In this document: positions 7,620 through 21,886 of the stretch, piece by piece
How the letters are laid out: each line of letters begins with the position of its first letter
How positions within the stretch are numbered: position 1 is the stretch's first letter
NCBI RefSeq assembly: GCF_009026145.1
Contig: NZ_WBUE01000014.1
Coordinates: 36,883-100,882 of the forward strand
Source: Hyphomicrobium sp.
Lineage (GTDB): Bacteria; Pseudomonadota; Alphaproteobacteria; Rhizobiales; Hyphomicrobiaceae
Direction: 5' to 3'
Length of the DNA: 64,000 nucleotides
Program-made: the position numbers and the translations under genes
The notes under the pieces: generated by a model
Databases searched by the model: none
What the model saw: only the letters and a program-made list of their open reading frames with translations
What the model was told of the DNA's origin: nothing

Positions 7620-8615
7620 ATGCCCGGCATGACAATGGAAGCGGAGCATAATCCGAGTCGGCCTATCGAGCGTGGTGCAGCTCTCGCCAACTACGCGCAG
7701 GCTGCCGTGCTGCTCGGCGGCTTCGGCGCGCTCACTGCCGGCGTCCTGTGGCCGGAGTTCGGGCGCGGCGCCCTGGCCATCGCCGTGCTGGCGGCCGCCG
7801 GCATCGTCGTGCTGGCGACACGCATCGCCCCAAGCATGATGATGCTGATCTACGGCGCGCGCCCCTACCAGGCCGGGGACCTCGCTCAGTTCGACCACAT
7901 CACGGCGGAGCTGGCGCGCCGTGCCGGCCTGCGCTATGCGCCGCGGCTCTACGTCGTACCGAGCATGCTGCTCAGCGCTTTCTCCGTCGGCTCCTCCCAG
8001 CGCTTCGCCACGGCCCTCACCGAAGGACTGCTGCGCCGTCTGACCATGCGCGAGGTTGCGGCCGTGTTGGCGCGTGAGGTGGCGCACGCGCAACGCGGCG
8101 ATCTCCTCGTGCTCGGCATTGCCGACGTCGTCACACGCTGTGCGCAAGGCCTCTACTACATCGGCTTGGCGCTGGCTGCTCTCAACCTTCTGCGCGGCAT
8201 CGGCGGCGGGGAGCCAGTGCCGTGGCTCAGCGTCGTGCTGTTGATCCTCGCACCGGCCTTGATGACGCTTCTGCAGCTCGCCCTGTCGCGCGCGCGCGAA
8301 ATCGAAGTCGATCGGGCGGCGGCGCTGCTGACCGGCGATCCGCTCGGCGTCGCTTCCGCCATCTCGCGCCTCGACGCTTCGCCGGGCTCGCCACTCGAGG
8401 ACCTCATCCCGCCGGTGCCGGCGCGCAAGGTGCCGCTGCCGTCGATGCTGCGCTTTGCCCCACCGCCGTCCGAGCGGCGCATCGCCCGACTCAACACCTT
8501 CCAGGCGCCGCCCATGCCGCCGCTCGACATCGCCGAAGGACCGCGCATCTCGCTCATCGGCGTCGGCCCCATCGAAATGCGGCCGCGCTATCGCTGGCCG
8601 GGCGTATGGTTCTAG
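7620..8615 (+). CDS. HtpX-like M48 family protein with altered zinc site (RExxH)
   Basis: The layout matches membrane M48 (HtpX-like) proteins. There are two N-terminal hydrophobic segments (about residues 22-75), a central helix that should carry HExxH, two further hydrophobic segments (about 165-230), and SRAREIEVD, matching the SRxREFxAD element that supplies the third zinc ligand. The HExxH site reads LAREVAHAQRGD (residues 151-161), so the first zinc-binding His is Arg, encoded by CGT at 8073-8075. Peptidase activity is therefore doubtful. It may be a pseudopeptidase with a scaffolding role, or a single mutation may have disabled it. Starts at 7620, 7629 and 7635 are all possible. Confidence 0.8.
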   Translation: MPGMTMEAEHNPSRPIERGAALANYAQAAVLLGGFGALTAGVLWPEFGRGALAIAVLAAAGIVVLATRIAPSMMMLIYGARPYQAGDLAQFDHITAELARRAGLRYAPRLYVVPSMLLSAFSVGSSQRFATALTEGLLRRLTMREVAAVLAREVAHAQRGDLLVLGIADVVTRCAQGLYYIGLALAALNLLRGIGGGEPVPWLSVVLLILAPALMTLLQLALSRAREIEVDRAAALLTGDPLGVASAISRLDASPGSPLEDLIPPVPARKVPLPSMLRFAPPPSERRIARLNTFQAPPMPPLDIAEGPRISLIGVGPIEMRPRYRWPGVWF

Positions 8616-8697
8616 CGACGGCAGTAGCTGTGGTTCCAGGGGACGAGGCAGCAGGCCGCGCTTGCGCGCCCTGGCCGTTTACGCGTATCAGCCGGTG

Positions 8698-9672
8698 ATG
8701 GCTGAGACGACGACCTCTGGGGCCAGGGAGCGCATCGAGACCGATGCTCAGGCCACGGCCCTCGTGCACAAGATGCGCGCCGGCGAGCGGCGCGCCACCG
8801 CGTTGGTAATTACCGAGCTGGAGCGGCTTTCGACGGCGGCGCCGATCCTGTTGCGCGCCATGCAGCCCTACCTCGGGCACGCGTTGGTCGTCGGCTTCAC
8901 TGGGCCGCCCGGCGCCGGCAAGTCGACGCTCGTCAACGCCGTGATCGCCGAGCTGCGCGGCACGGGCAAGAGCGTCGGCGTCATCGCCGTCGATCCCTCG
9001 AGCCCGGTCTCGGGTGGCGCCATCCTCGGCGACCGCATCCGCATGACGGCGGCGCTCGACGACGACGGCGTTTTCGTGCGCTCGCTGGCGAGCCGCGGCT
9101 ACCTGGGTGGACTGTCGCCGGCCGCCGTCCGCGTCATCGACGCGCTCGACGCGGCAGGCCGCGACGTCATTCTTCTCGAGACGGTCGGCACTGGACAGAG
9201 CGAGATCGACGTCGCCGAGGTGGCCGATGTGCGCGTCGTCATTTCCGCGCCCGGACTGGGCGACGACATCCAGGCGATGAAGTCGGGCTTGCTCGAGATC
9301 GCCGACATCATGGTGGTCAACAAAGGCGACCGCCCCGGGGCCGAACAGACGCTGCAGCAGCTCGTCGGGGCGCTGTCGATCCGCGCCATGCGGCGTCATT
9401 CCGTGCCCGTCCTCAAGACGACGGCGACGACCGGCGAAGGCGTGCAGCAGCTCGTCGCGGCCGTCTCCACGATGGGGCGCGAGCTTGAGACTGCCGGCCC
9501 GCTGGCGCGACGGCGGCGGCGGGCGCGCTACCTCATTGCCCGTGCCGCCTCCGACCTCGTTGCAGAGCGCGTGCGCGCCGGTGGCCCCACAGCGCTCGAC
9601 ACCCTCGCCGACCAGGTGCTCGCCGGCGCCATCGGCCCGGAGGAAGCGGCGCGGCGCCTGCTGGACAAGTGA
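8698..9672 (+). CDS. meaB: MeaB/ArgK-family G3E P-loop GTPase
   Basis: MeaB proteins are GTPase chaperones that load adenosylcobalamin into methylmalonyl-CoA mutase and protect it from inactivation. The 324-residue protein has Walker A GPPGAGKST at about residue 69, the family motif VDPSSPVSGGAILGDRIRM, a LLETVGTGQSE switch region and the NKGD guanine-specificity motif. The frame is open further upstream to 8455, but that part overlaps the preceding gene and is not MeaB-like, so I start at ATG 8698. No mutase gene lies nearby, so the partner must be encoded elsewhere. Confidence 0.92.
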   Translation: MAETTTSGARERIETDAQATALVHKMRAGERRATALVITELERLSTAAPILLRAMQPYLGHALVVGFTGPPGAGKSTLVNAVIAELRGTGKSVGVIAVDPSSPVSGGAILGDRIRMTAALDDDGVFVRSLASRGYLGGLSPAAVRVIDALDAAGRDVILLETVGTGQSEIDVAEVADVRVVISAPGLGDDIQAMKSGLLEIADIMVVNKGDRPGAEQTLQQLVGALSIRAMRRHSVPVLKTTATTGEGVQQLVAAVSTMGRELETAGPLARRRRRARYLIARAASDLVAERVRAGGPTALDTLADQVLAGAIGPEEAARRLLDK

Positions 9673-9686
9673 GGGCCGAGATAGAA

Positions 9687-9709
9687 AGGGCGCCCGTCGG
9701 GGGCGCCCT
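9687..9709. terminator. Hairpin between convergent genes
   Basis: AGGGCGCCC (9687-9695) and GGGCGCCCT (9701-9709) form a perfect 9-bp stem with a 5-nt loop between the stops of meaB and the convergent small gene at 9743. The minus-strand side is followed by TTTCTATC, so it may terminate mainly leftward transcription. The T-run is weak. Confidence 0.5.
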
Positions 9710-9742
9710 CCTGACCACGCACCGCCAAGTTGAGTGCAGCAA

Positions 9743-10018
9743 TCAATCGTCCGGCGTATCGGTGTCAGCGTCGCCGAAACCCGAGGGGCTGAGCACATAG
9801 TATCCGTCGCGGACGTCGTAGATGCCGTCAGGGCGATAGATCCGCACCTGAGCACGCGAGCCATAGTTGATCGAGGAATCTTTCGGCATCGACATGCCCG
9901 AAGCGGTCGCCGGCGCCGCGCCAGGCTCGTTTGTGGGCAAATTGCGCGCGACGGACGTGGTCGCAGAACCGCCGAGTGCGAGAACAGTCGCGATCGCAAA
10001 GATGGCGTTGGTGTTCAT
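9743..10018 (-). CDS. Small exported protein, 91 aa, unknown
   Basis: I do not recognise a family. The ATG at 10018 opens a typical signal peptide (MNTNAIFAIATVLALGG, cleavage near SVARN) and is preceded by a GGAAGG Shine-Dalgarno. The mature part of about 65 residues is polar and Tyr/Gly-rich, with RIYRPDGIYDVRDGYYVLSP in the middle and an acidic end. The frame is open further upstream, but that extension has no signal-like start and is ignored. It is probably a periplasmic or surface protein. Confidence 0.65.
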   Translation of the reverse strand: MNTNAIFAIATVLALGGSATTSVARNLPTNEPGAAPATASGMSMPKDSSINYGSRAQVRIYRPDGIYDVRDGYYVLSPSGFGDADTDTPDD

Positions 10019-10206
10019 CCTGGGTGACCTTCCTTCAGATGCGCCGTAGGGAATCGCACCTGTTCCATCGGAGGAGTTGGTGGCGAGATTGCCGCGTATT
10101 GCGCTCAGCCTGCGCCCGATCCGTTGGTGTCCAGTAAAAGAACTTGTAGCTATTGTGCCCATTGCGGAACGTTGCTGAACCAAGCAGGCGGGGCAAACGA
10201 CAAAGA

Positions 10207-11700
<1,494 letters not shown>

Positions 11701-11708
11701 GAGGCCGC

Positions 11709-12979
11709 CTAGGCTGCGCCGCGGTCCATCCCGTGCGAGCGCGCAATCTGCCAGCGCGCGAGGCCGATGAATGCCGCCAGCGCAACGCCCGCGAAGACCG
11801 CCCCGGCGATAAAGGTCATCGCCGGCCCACCGACATCCCACAGCACGCCGGCGATAACGCTCGATAGCAGCGTGGCGATGCCCGCCGCGAGGTTGAAGAG
11901 GCCAAAAGCGGTTCCGCGCAGGTCTGCCGGCGCCGTATCGGCGATGAGCGTCGCGATCAGCCCCTGCGTGAAGCCCATGTGCAGCCCCCAGACGATAGTG
12001 CCGATGAAAACGAGAGGCAGCGACGTCGCCGCCGCGAGCAGGAGATCGGCAATCATGAGCAGCGCGATACCTGCCACCATCACGCCGTTGCGGCCGATGC
12101 GGTCGGAGGCGGCGCCGGCGGGATAGGCGGAGAAGGCGTAGGCGATGTTCATGACGACAAGGATCGACGGGATCAGTGCCGCCCCGAGACCGACATTTTG
12201 CGCCCTGAGCAGAAGGAATGCCTCGCTGAACCGGGCCAACGTCAGCAGCGTTCCCGCCGCCACTACTGCCCAGAAAGCGGCGGAGAGGTTCTTTGCGTCG
12301 CGCCAGTGCAGGCGCTTGGCCCCGTTCTCCACCTGCGTGCGCGGTGCATCGCCGACGCCGAAGACGATGAGGCCGAGCGAGGCGAAGGCAGGAATGACTG
12401 CGACCCAGAAGACGAGCGTGAAGTTGTCGCCCGTCAGCATCATGAGGGCGATGGCGATCAGCGGTCCAAGAAAAGCGCCGACGGTGTCGAGCGCCTGGCG
12501 CAGGCCAAAGCTAGCGCCGCGCAGCGGCGCCGGGGTGAGGTCGGCGACGAGCGCGTCGCGCGGCGCGCCGCGGATGCCCTTGCCGACGCGATCGATGAAC
12601 CGGGCCGCGACGAGCCAGCCGACGCTGTTGGCGAGCGGAAAGATCGGCTTGGTGAAGGCCGCCAAGCCATAACCGATCGCCGCCAGCAGCTTGCGCCGCC
12701 CGAGCCAGTCGGAAAGCGCCCCGGAGAAGATCCTGGTGATCAGCGCCGCCGCCTCGGCGATGCCCTCGATGAACCCGACGGTGAGCGCCGAGGTGCCGAG
12801 CACGACGACGAGATAGATCGGCAACAATGCATGGATCATCTCCGAGGAGACGTCCATGAGCAGGCTGACGAGGCCCAGGACCCACACGCCGCGCGGGATC
12901 GCCCGCAGACCGCTCTGCGCCGGTTCGATGGCAAACCTCCTGGCGCTCCCCGTCAGAAGCCCGGGCGGCGCTCTCTTCC

Positions 12980-12983
<4 letters not shown>
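11709..12983 (-). CDS. Major facilitator superfamily transporter
   Basis: This is a 12-helix MFS permease of 424 residues. The loop 2-3 motif appears as GALSDWLGRRK, and a second copy-like loop SDRIGRNG occurs in the C-terminal half, as expected for the internally duplicated fold. The DRVGKGIRGAPRDAL segment is typical of a common bacterial MFS group with no assigned substrate. The start codon is GTG at 12983, which overlaps the cimA stop (GTGA), so it is translationally coupled to cimA as the last gene of the operon running leftward from cysS. The substrate cannot be inferred. Confidence 0.85.
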
Positions 12984-14593
<1,610 letters not shown>

Positions 14594-14597
14594 TGAC

Positions 14598-14720
14598 TCA
14601 CACGTATCCGAAGCTGCGCGCCGCCACCCAGATGGCGAAGGCGGCGATGCCGATCTTCACCAGCACGTAGAACAGCCAGTGGCGCGGTTCCGGTGTGTCC
14701 TTGTGCCAATCCTCGCTCAT
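14598..14720 (-). CDS. Single-helix membrane peptide, 40 aa
   Basis: The peptide starts [17 protein letters not shown] and contains one hydrophobic helix (about residues 15-34) with a short polar N-terminus. Its ATG overlaps the stop of the upstream GFA gene in an ATGA arrangement, and cimA begins 4 nt after its stop. It therefore sits inside a tightly packed operon, which argues for a real translated gene despite its size. I know no family for it. A role as a small membrane regulator is only a guess. Confidence 0.6.
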   Translation of the reverse strand: MSEDWHKDTPEPRHWLFYVLVKIGIAAFAIWVAARSFGYV

Positions 14721-15213
14721 GCCTTGCGTCCTTCCGGGGGCCAGACCTCGGTGTCGTGGTCGGGGTGCTGATAGGAGACCACCGAGGCGAGATAAGTTGC
14801 ATACTCCGGATCGGACGCAGGCTCGCGCACCGCGATGGCGTCGAGCCGCCACAGCCAAGGGTATTGCTCGTCCATCGCCATCTGCACCACGGGTTCGATC
14901 TTGGCCGCCTCGTCGAACGAAGCGACGGTCACATCCAGCCAGTCCTTGAACTCCCATGTCAGCGGCGTGCCGCACTTCTCGCAGAAGCCGCGGCGCGCGA
15001 CGTTGGAGGAGACAAAGTGCATGGGCGCTCCGCGCGTCCACTTCAGCTTGGCGTAGTCGACGCGCACGTAAAGCCCGAAGGCGCCGCCGGTCGCCTTCTG
15101 GCACATGCGGCAGTAGCAGACGCTCGGCTCGCCCAAGGGTCCTTCCACCTTGAAACGCACGGCGCCGCACTGGCAGCCGCCGCTCCACTCGCGTGCCTCA
15201 GCCTGCTCTGCTG

Positions 15214-15217
<4 letters not shown>
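14717..15217 (-). CDS. GFA-family zinc protein (S-(hydroxymethyl)glutathione synthase-like)
   Basis: This is a cytosolic beta-fold protein with two zinc sites. The pattern [20 protein letters not shown] and FCEKCGTPL supplies the seven cysteines typical of the GFA (formerly DUF636) family. The best-known member was described as a glutathione-dependent formaldehyde-activating enzyme, but most members have no proven activity. The 166-residue length is normal. The start overlaps the cysS stop by 4 nt and its own stop overlaps the 40-residue gene by 4 nt, so it is part of the cysS-cimA transcript. Confidence 0.87.
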
Positions 15218-16632
<1,415 letters not shown>

Positions 16633-16995
16633 GACGGTCCCTAGGTCCCCGGGAGCCGCTGGCGGGGCGTTTTCTCTGTCTCAGGATTTGGGCAAAGAAG
16701 CGCGCCGCGCGCCAGCGGTGATTGCTAGCTCGAAATAATGATAATGCCGCACAGATTGACGGCGTGTGTGGGCAGCTTGCGCTTCATGGCCGCCGTTATG
16801 CGCAAACTCGGCTTCACTCGTCAAGCGAGCACCGAGTTAACTTGGCCCTTGGCTTTGGTTTTCCGCGGGATAGCGCGACCAGTCGCCCCAATTGCTCCGC
16901 ATTGACCCCCTAGCCCATGGTGTCCATAGTTGCACCGCACCAGCCAAGCAAAGGGTCCGGTGGTGGCAGGGGCCCACGGCAGGACAGAATTGACA
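16633..16995. other. Intergenic region between divergent cysS and DUF2865 genes
   Basis: This 363-bp stretch must hold promoters for both flanking genes. I see an A/T-richer patch around 16725-16755 and another at 16835-16870, but no promoter pair, hairpin or RNA motif strong enough to name. No convincing reading frame occupies it. Confidence 0.5.
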
Positions 16996-18093
16996 ATGCG
17001 TAAAGCACGTGTCCGGCGGCAGGCTCTTGGCGCTGCGATCCTCGCCGCGGCAATCTCCGCTGCCTGCCCGGCACTGGCACAGGGCTGGTGGCCGTGGAGC
17101 AATTCCGAGCCCGAGCGTCCGCCCATTCCCGACGAGCCGGTTTACCGCGAGCCGCCGCCCGCGCAAGGCGAGTCCCCGACCATGCAGCCACGCCCCGAGC
17201 CTGCCCCCGGCGCGCAGATGCCGCCGCCACAGTCCGCCCCGGCGGTCAACTGGTCGACGAAGAACCCGATATGTCTGCAACTCGAGCAGCGCCTCGTCCA
17301 GGACGGCCAGCGCTCGAGCGGCATGCGCGACCGACTGCCGGCCATCGAAGCTCAGATGCAGCAGGCGGAGCAGGCCTACGAGCAGAGCCGGTCGGACCTC
17401 GAGCGCTTCGACTGCTACGAGTACTTCATCTTCTCCAAGACGCTGCGGCGCTCGCGGCGCTGCGTCGACCTCGCGCAGCAGGGCGAGGATGCCCGGCGGC
17501 GCCTTTCCGAGCTCGAGGCGCAGCGCCAGCAGATCGTCAGCTCCGGCGAGCGCTCGTATCGCGACGACATCGTGCGCGAGCTGGCCCGCAACAACTGCGG
17601 CGCCAACTACGTGCAGGAGGCACGCCGCTACGATCGCGACCGCGAATCGTCGATCTGGCAGGACGAGGGCGAGAGTAGCTTCTCCAGCCCGTGGAATCCG
17701 TTCAGCGGCACGCATTCATCGGCCACCTACCGCACCGTGTGCGTGCGCCTGTGCGACGGCTATTACTTCCCGGTGAGCTTCTCGACGCTGCCCAGCCACT
17801 TCGAGCAGGACGCCGAGGCGTGCCAGTCGAAGTGCGCCGCACCGGCGGAGCTTTACTACTACCAGAACCCCGGCGCGGCGATGGATCAGTCGATCGCCTT
17901 CCGCACGCAGGAGCCCTACACCAGCCTCAAGACGGCATTCCGCTATCGCAAGGAGCTGGTGAAGGGCTGCTCGTGCAAGGAGGCGGAGTACGTCCCAGCG
18001 GATGCACCGGCCGGGGACGGCAAGCGCGCCGACACCGGCGCGACGACCGGATGGGAGGCCCGTTCGGAGATCGAGGCGCAGAACCAACGCTAA
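16996..18093 (+). CDS. DUF2865 exported protein
   Basis: The family is common in Hyphomicrobiales and has no known function. An N-terminal signal peptide ends near PALAQG (about residue 29). A Pro-rich stretch (about 30-85) is followed by a helical Gln/Glu/Arg region (about 90-220) with internal cysteines. The conserved C-terminal block has VCVRLCDGYYFPVSFST, CQSKCAAPAELYYY and a CSCKEAEY end. The many cysteines suggest periplasmic disulfides. ATG 16996 is chosen because it opens the signal peptide and has AGGACAG upstream. Confidence 0.83.
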   Translation: MRKARVRRQALGAAILAAAISAACPALAQGWWPWSNSEPERPPIPDEPVYREPPPAQGESPTMQPRPEPAPGAQMPPPQSAPAVNWSTKNPICLQLEQRLVQDGQRSSGMRDRLPAIEAQMQQAEQAYEQSRSDLERFDCYEYFIFSKTLRRSRRCVDLAQQGEDARRRLSELEAQRQQIVSSGERSYRDDIVRELARNNCGANYVQEARRYDRDRESSIWQDEGESSFSSPWNPFSGTHSSATYRTVCVRLCDGYYFPVSFSTLPSHFEQDAEACQSKCAAPAELYYYQNPGAAMDQSIAFRTQEPYTSLKTAFRYRKELVKGCSCKEAEYVPADAPAGDGKRADTGATTGWEARSEIEAQNQR

Positions 18094-18162
18094 GGGCACG
18101 CGGGCGCCTGTCACTCGTTTAGCGTACACCCGCTACGGATAAGAGCATCGCGAAAGCCAAAG

Positions 18163-18705
18163 ATGTACGTCTCCGACAACGCCGACAGCCTCCTCGATAT
18201 GCTCGAGATCCGCCCCTTGAGCGTCGATGATCTGTCGACCGCGCGCTACGTCGTCGGCGCCGCGTTCGCCCGCGGCGCGGCAGAGCACTACTCGGGGCCG
18301 CAGATCGAGGCGTTCGCCGAGTTCGTGCGCAGCCCCCACTACAGCGACGTATTGCTCGGCAACCGCGCCTACGGCGCCTTCATCGGCGCGGAGATGGTGG
18401 GTGTGGCAGCCTGGAGCCTCGGCGAGGCGAAGAGCCCGACGGCGCGTATTCTAGCCGTGTTCGTGCATCCGCTGTTCGGCGGCGACGGCATCGGCTCACG
18501 GCTCGTCGAGTACCTCGAGGACGAGGCGCGCGCCGCCGGCTACAGCGCGGTGGAAGCGAGCGTGACCCTCAATGCCGCTCCGCTTTTCGAGCGCCTCGGC
18601 TATCTCGAGACGCGGCGCGGCGCCTGGGGGCTGCCTTCGGGGCGCGAGATGCCGATCGCGTTCATGCGCAAGATCGATGCCCGCCGCCCGGACATCATGC
18701 ACTGA
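18163..18705 (+). CDS. GNAT-family N-acetyltransferase
   Basis: This is a predicted cytosolic acetyl-CoA-dependent acyltransferase of 180 residues. The GNAT core is visible: strand 4 ARILAVFVHPLFGGDGIGSRLVEYLEDEA carries the acetyl-CoA pyrophosphate loop (GDGIGS in place of the usual RxxGxG), and NAAPLFERLGYLETRR is the C-terminal motif B. The substrate cannot be assigned. The gene stands alone between the DUF2865 gene and convergent gltX, with 9 nt between stops. An in-frame Met at residue 13 is an alternative start. Confidence 0.83.
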   Translation: MYVSDNADSLLDMLEIRPLSVDDLSTARYVVGAAFARGAAEHYSGPQIEAFAEFVRSPHYSDVLLGNRAYGAFIGAEMVGVAAWSLGEAKSPTARILAVFVHPLFGGDGIGSRLVEYLEDEARAAGYSAVEASVTLNAAPLFERLGYLETRRGAWGLPSGREMPIAFMRKIDARRPDIMH

Positions 18706-18714
18706 GGCGCGTCA

Positions 18715-20079
18715 TCACGCGCTGCGCCCGAGCAGCCGCGCCTGTGCCTTGGCGCGCCCGATCAGCGGCAGCAGCAGCTTCAGCTCGGGACCGTCCTCAC
18801 AACCCGTAAGCGCCAGTCGGAGCGGGTGAAACAGGGCCCGGCCCTTGCGCCCGCTGGCGGACTTGAGCGCCGCGACCCATGCATCCCAGGTTGCCTCGCC
18901 CCACGGCTCTGCCGGCAACAGCGCCGCCGCCTTCTCGGTCAGCTCGCGATCCTCGATGACCGGCTGCACCTCGCCGCTGACGATGCGCCACCAATCGGCG
19001 GCATCGCCCAGCACCGCGAGGTTGCCGCGCGCGGCGGTCCAGAATTCAGCACCACCGCCGATGCCGAGTTGCTGCAGCCGCGATGAGACCTGCTCGTAGG
19101 GGGTCGTATGCAGAAGCCGCGCGTTGAGCGCCTTCAGCTCCTCGGGGTCGAAGCGGGCCGGTCCGGTGGAGATCTTCTCGAAGGCGAAGTGGCGCGCGAG
19201 GTCATCGAGGCTGTGCTGCGGCTCGATGGCGTCGGAGGTGCCGATCAGCGCCGTGTAGCTGGCCAGCGCCAAGGGCTCGATACCGGCCTCGCGCAGGCTT
19301 TTGATCGACAGTGCCCCTAGGCGCTTCGACAGCGCCTGACCGTCGGCGCCGATCAGCAGGCTGTGATGCCCGAAGGCCGGCGGCTCCTTGTCCAAGGCTT
19401 CGAACAGCTGCACCTGCACGCCGGTGTTGGTGACGTGATCCTCGCCGCGGATCACGTGCGTGATGCCGAAATCCGCGTCGTCGACCACGCTCGTGAACGT
19501 GTAGAGAAACGTGCCGTCGGCGCGGATGACGACAGGATCCGACAGCGAGCCGACATCGACCGTCTGGTCGCCGCGGATGAGATCGTTCCACGACACGATG
19601 GTCGGCAGCGGGACGAGATCGTCCTCGGCATTGGCGAGGCGGAAGCGCCAGTGCGGCTTGCGGCCCTCGGCCTCCAGCGCCGCCCGCTCGGCGGCGCTGA
19701 GCTTGAGGCCGGTGCGGTCGTAGATGGGCGGCAGCCCGCGCGCGAGCTGGCGCTTGCGCTTACGGTCGAGCTCGTCCTCCGTCTCGTAGCAGGCGTAGAG
19801 CCGGCCGCGCTCTTTCAGCAGCTCGGCCGCTTCGGCATAGCGAGCGGTGCGCGCCGACTGGCGCTCCTCGCGCGTCCAGGCGAGGCCCAGCCACTCGAGA
19901 TCACGGCGAATGCCGGCGGCGAATTCTTCGCTCGAGCGCTGCACGTCGGTGTCGTCGAGGCGCAAGAGGAAGGCACCGCCCGCCTGGCGTGCGAACAGCC
20001 AGTTGAGCAGTGCGGTCCGCACGTTGCCTACGTGAAGACGCCCCGTGGGGCTCGGCGCGAAGCGGACGGTGACGGCCAT
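18715..20079 (-). CDS. gltX: Glutamyl-tRNA synthetase
   Basis: This class I synthetase charges tRNA-Glu. The HIGH-like site is [16 protein letters not shown] and the KMSKS-like loop is GQALSKRLG. The length of 454 residues is normal. Alphaproteobacteria often carry two gltX genes, one of which can misacylate tRNA-Gln for the GatCAB pathway. I cannot tell from this sequence alone which copy this is, although the ALSKR form is common in the second copy. It is divergent from nothing and transcribed in the same direction as nadE, 70 nt upstream. Confidence 0.93.
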   Translation of the reverse strand: MAVTVRFAPSPTGRLHVGNVRTALLNWLFARQAGGAFLLRLDDTDVQRSSEEFAAGIRRDLEWLGLAWTREERQSARTARYAEAAELLKERGRLYACYETEDELDRKRKRQLARGLPPIYDRTGLKLSAAERAALEAEGRKPHWRFRLANAEDDLVPLPTIVSWNDLIRGDQTVDVGSLSDPVVIRADGTFLYTFTSVVDDADFGITHVIRGEDHVTNTGVQVQLFEALDKEPPAFGHHSLLIGADGQALSKRLGALSIKSLREAGIEPLALASYTALIGTSDAIEPQHSLDDLARHFAFEKISTGPARFDPEELKALNARLLHTTPYEQVSSRLQQLGIGGGAEFWTAARGNLAVLGDAADWWRIVSGEVQPVIEDRELTEKAAALLPAEPWGEATWDAWVAALKSASGRKGRALFHPLRLALTGCEDGPELKLLLPLIGRAKAQARLLGRSA

Positions 20080-20149
20080 GGGGAGAGACGACGATCAGGA
20101 ATGAGAAAGGCTGCAACCCTATAAGGCCGGCGCGCGAGGCCGTCAAAAC

Positions 20150-21820
20150 TCAGAGCGGCTCGCGGAACTTGTTGACGATGGGATAGCGGCGGTCGCGCCC
20201 GAAGTTGCGGGACGAGATCTTGACGCCGGGGGGCGCCTGGCGGCGCTTGTACTCGGCAAGATACAGCAGCCGCTCGATGCGCTTCACCGTTTCCACCGGG
20301 TGCCCGCGCGCCACGATATCGGCGAGCGGCATCTCCTTCTCGACCAGGCAGGCGAGGATGTCGTCGAGCACCGCGTACGGCGGGAGCGAATCCTGATCCG
20401 TCTGGTTGGGACGCAGCTCCGCCGTCGGCACCTTGGTGATGATCGCTTCCGGGATCACCTCCCCTGCCGGCCCCTTGCCGCCCTTCGGCACGTGCGCGTT
20501 GCGCCAGCGCGCCAGACGATAGACCTCCATCTTGTAGAGGTCCTTCACGGGATTGAAGCCGCCGTTCATGTCGCCATAGAGGGTGGCGTAGCCGACCGAC
20601 ATCTCCGACTTGTTGCCGGTGGTGATCACCATGCCGCCGAACTTGTTCGACAGCGCCATGAGGATGACGCCGCGGGCCCGCGCCTGGATGTTCTCTTCCG
20701 TGGTATCTGGCTGCGTGCCGACAAGCGCCGACGCGAGGCTTCTGGTAATGCCGGCCACCGCCTCCTCGATAGGCAGCGTCTGAAAATTCAGCCCCAGCGC
20801 CTTGGCGCACGCGCTCGCATCGCGCACGCTTGCTTCGGATGTGTAGCGGTAGGGCATCATCACGGCGCGCACCCGCGCCGGCCCCAGCGCGTCGACGGAA
20901 ATGGCCGCCACCAGCGCGCTGTCGACGCCGCCGGAAAGCCCTAAGATGACTCCCGGAAAGCCGTTCTTGTCGACGTAGTCGCGCACGCCCAGCATGCACG
21001 CCTGGTAGGCTGCCGCGTCCCCGTGCTCGATAGCGGCGCGCTCGCCGGTTGCACACAGCCACCCGTTGTTGCCCCGCCGCCACTCGGTGAGAGCGAGCTT
21101 TTCCTCCCAGGCGGGCAGCTGCACGACGGGGCTCTTGTCGGCGTTGAGCACGAAGGAGGCGCCGTCGAATACCAGCTCGTCCTGGCCGCCCACCTGATTG
21201 ACGTAGACGAGCGGCAGTCCGCTTTCGACCACGCGCGCGACGGCGATGTTCATGCGCACGTCGGGCTTCGTCCAGTCGAAAGGCGAGCCGTTGGGCGTGA
21301 TGAGAATCTCGGCCCCACACTCGGCCAGGCACTCGACGACATCGGAGCCCCAGATGTCCTCGCAGATCGGCACGCCGAGGCGCACGCCGCGGCAATTGAC
21401 CGGTCCCGGCAGCGGGCCGGACATGAACACGCGCTTTTCGTCGAACACCCCGTAGTTCGGCAAATCGACCTTGAAGCGCACCGCCTCGACGGCGCCGTTA
21501 TCGAGCAGCACGACCGCATTGTAGACGTGGCCGTCCTGTGGCCACACGGTGCCGGTGAGCACCGCCGGACCCGGACCGAGATCGGCCGCCAGCGCCTCGA
21601 CGCTTGCCCGTGCCGCCGCGGGAAACGCCGGCTTCAAGACGAGATCCTCGGGCGGATAGCCGGTGACGAACAGCTCGGGAAACACCACGACGTCGGCGCC
21701 GAGCGAGGCCGCCCGCGCACGCATCTGACGCAGCTTCGCTATGTTGCCGTCGATGTCGCCCACGGTGGGGTTCGCCTGGGCGAGCGCGATCTTGAGCTGC
21801 GAGGGGGCGGGTTGCGACAT
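20150..21820 (-). CDS. nadE: Glutamine-dependent NAD+ synthetase
   Basis: The enzyme amidates nicotinic acid adenine dinucleotide to NAD+ with glutamine as nitrogen donor. The N-terminal carbon-nitrogen hydrolase domain (about residues 1-260) shows its Glu in FPELFVTGYPPEDL, Lys in FKVDLPNYGVFDEKR and nucleophilic Cys in VPICEDIWG. The C-terminal synthetase domain has the PP-loop GLSGGVDSALVAAIS. Length (556 aa) matches the two-domain bacterial form. It lies between the class II DAHP synthase and gltX genes, all on the same strand. Confidence 0.95.
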   Translation of the reverse strand: MSQPAPSQLKIALAQANPTVGDIDGNIAKLRQMRARAASLGADVVVFPELFVTGYPPEDLVLKPAFPAAARASVEALAADLGPGPAVLTGTVWPQDGHVYNAVVLLDNGAVEAVRFKVDLPNYGVFDEKRVFMSGPLPGPVNCRGVRLGVPICEDIWGSDVVECLAECGAEILITPNGSPFDWTKPDVRMNIAVARVVESGLPLVYVNQVGGQDELVFDGASFVLNADKSPVVQLPAWEEKLALTEWRRGNNGWLCATGERAAIEHGDAAAYQACMLGVRDYVDKNGFPGVILGLSGGVDSALVAAISVDALGPARVRAVMMPYRYTSEASVRDASACAKALGLNFQTLPIEEAVAGITRSLASALVGTQPDTTEENIQARARGVILMALSNKFGGMVITTGNKSEMSVGYATLYGDMNGGFNPVKDLYKMEVYRLARWRNAHVPKGGKGPAGEVIPEAIITKVPTAELRPNQTDQDSLPPYAVLDDILACLVEKEMPLADIVARGHPVETVKRIERLLYLAEYKRRQAPPGVKISSRNFGRDRRYPIVNKFREPL

Positions 21821-21886
21821 GGGCTGCTGTGCGGGGCTCCTGCGAGGGGCTCCAGTATTGGCGCGACGCGAAGCGGCCTTGGCCGA

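Noticed and set aside
8455..8697. N-terminal extension of MeaB
   Set aside because: Overlaps the end of the preceding gene and has no similarity to MeaB N-termini. ATG 8698 gives the family start.
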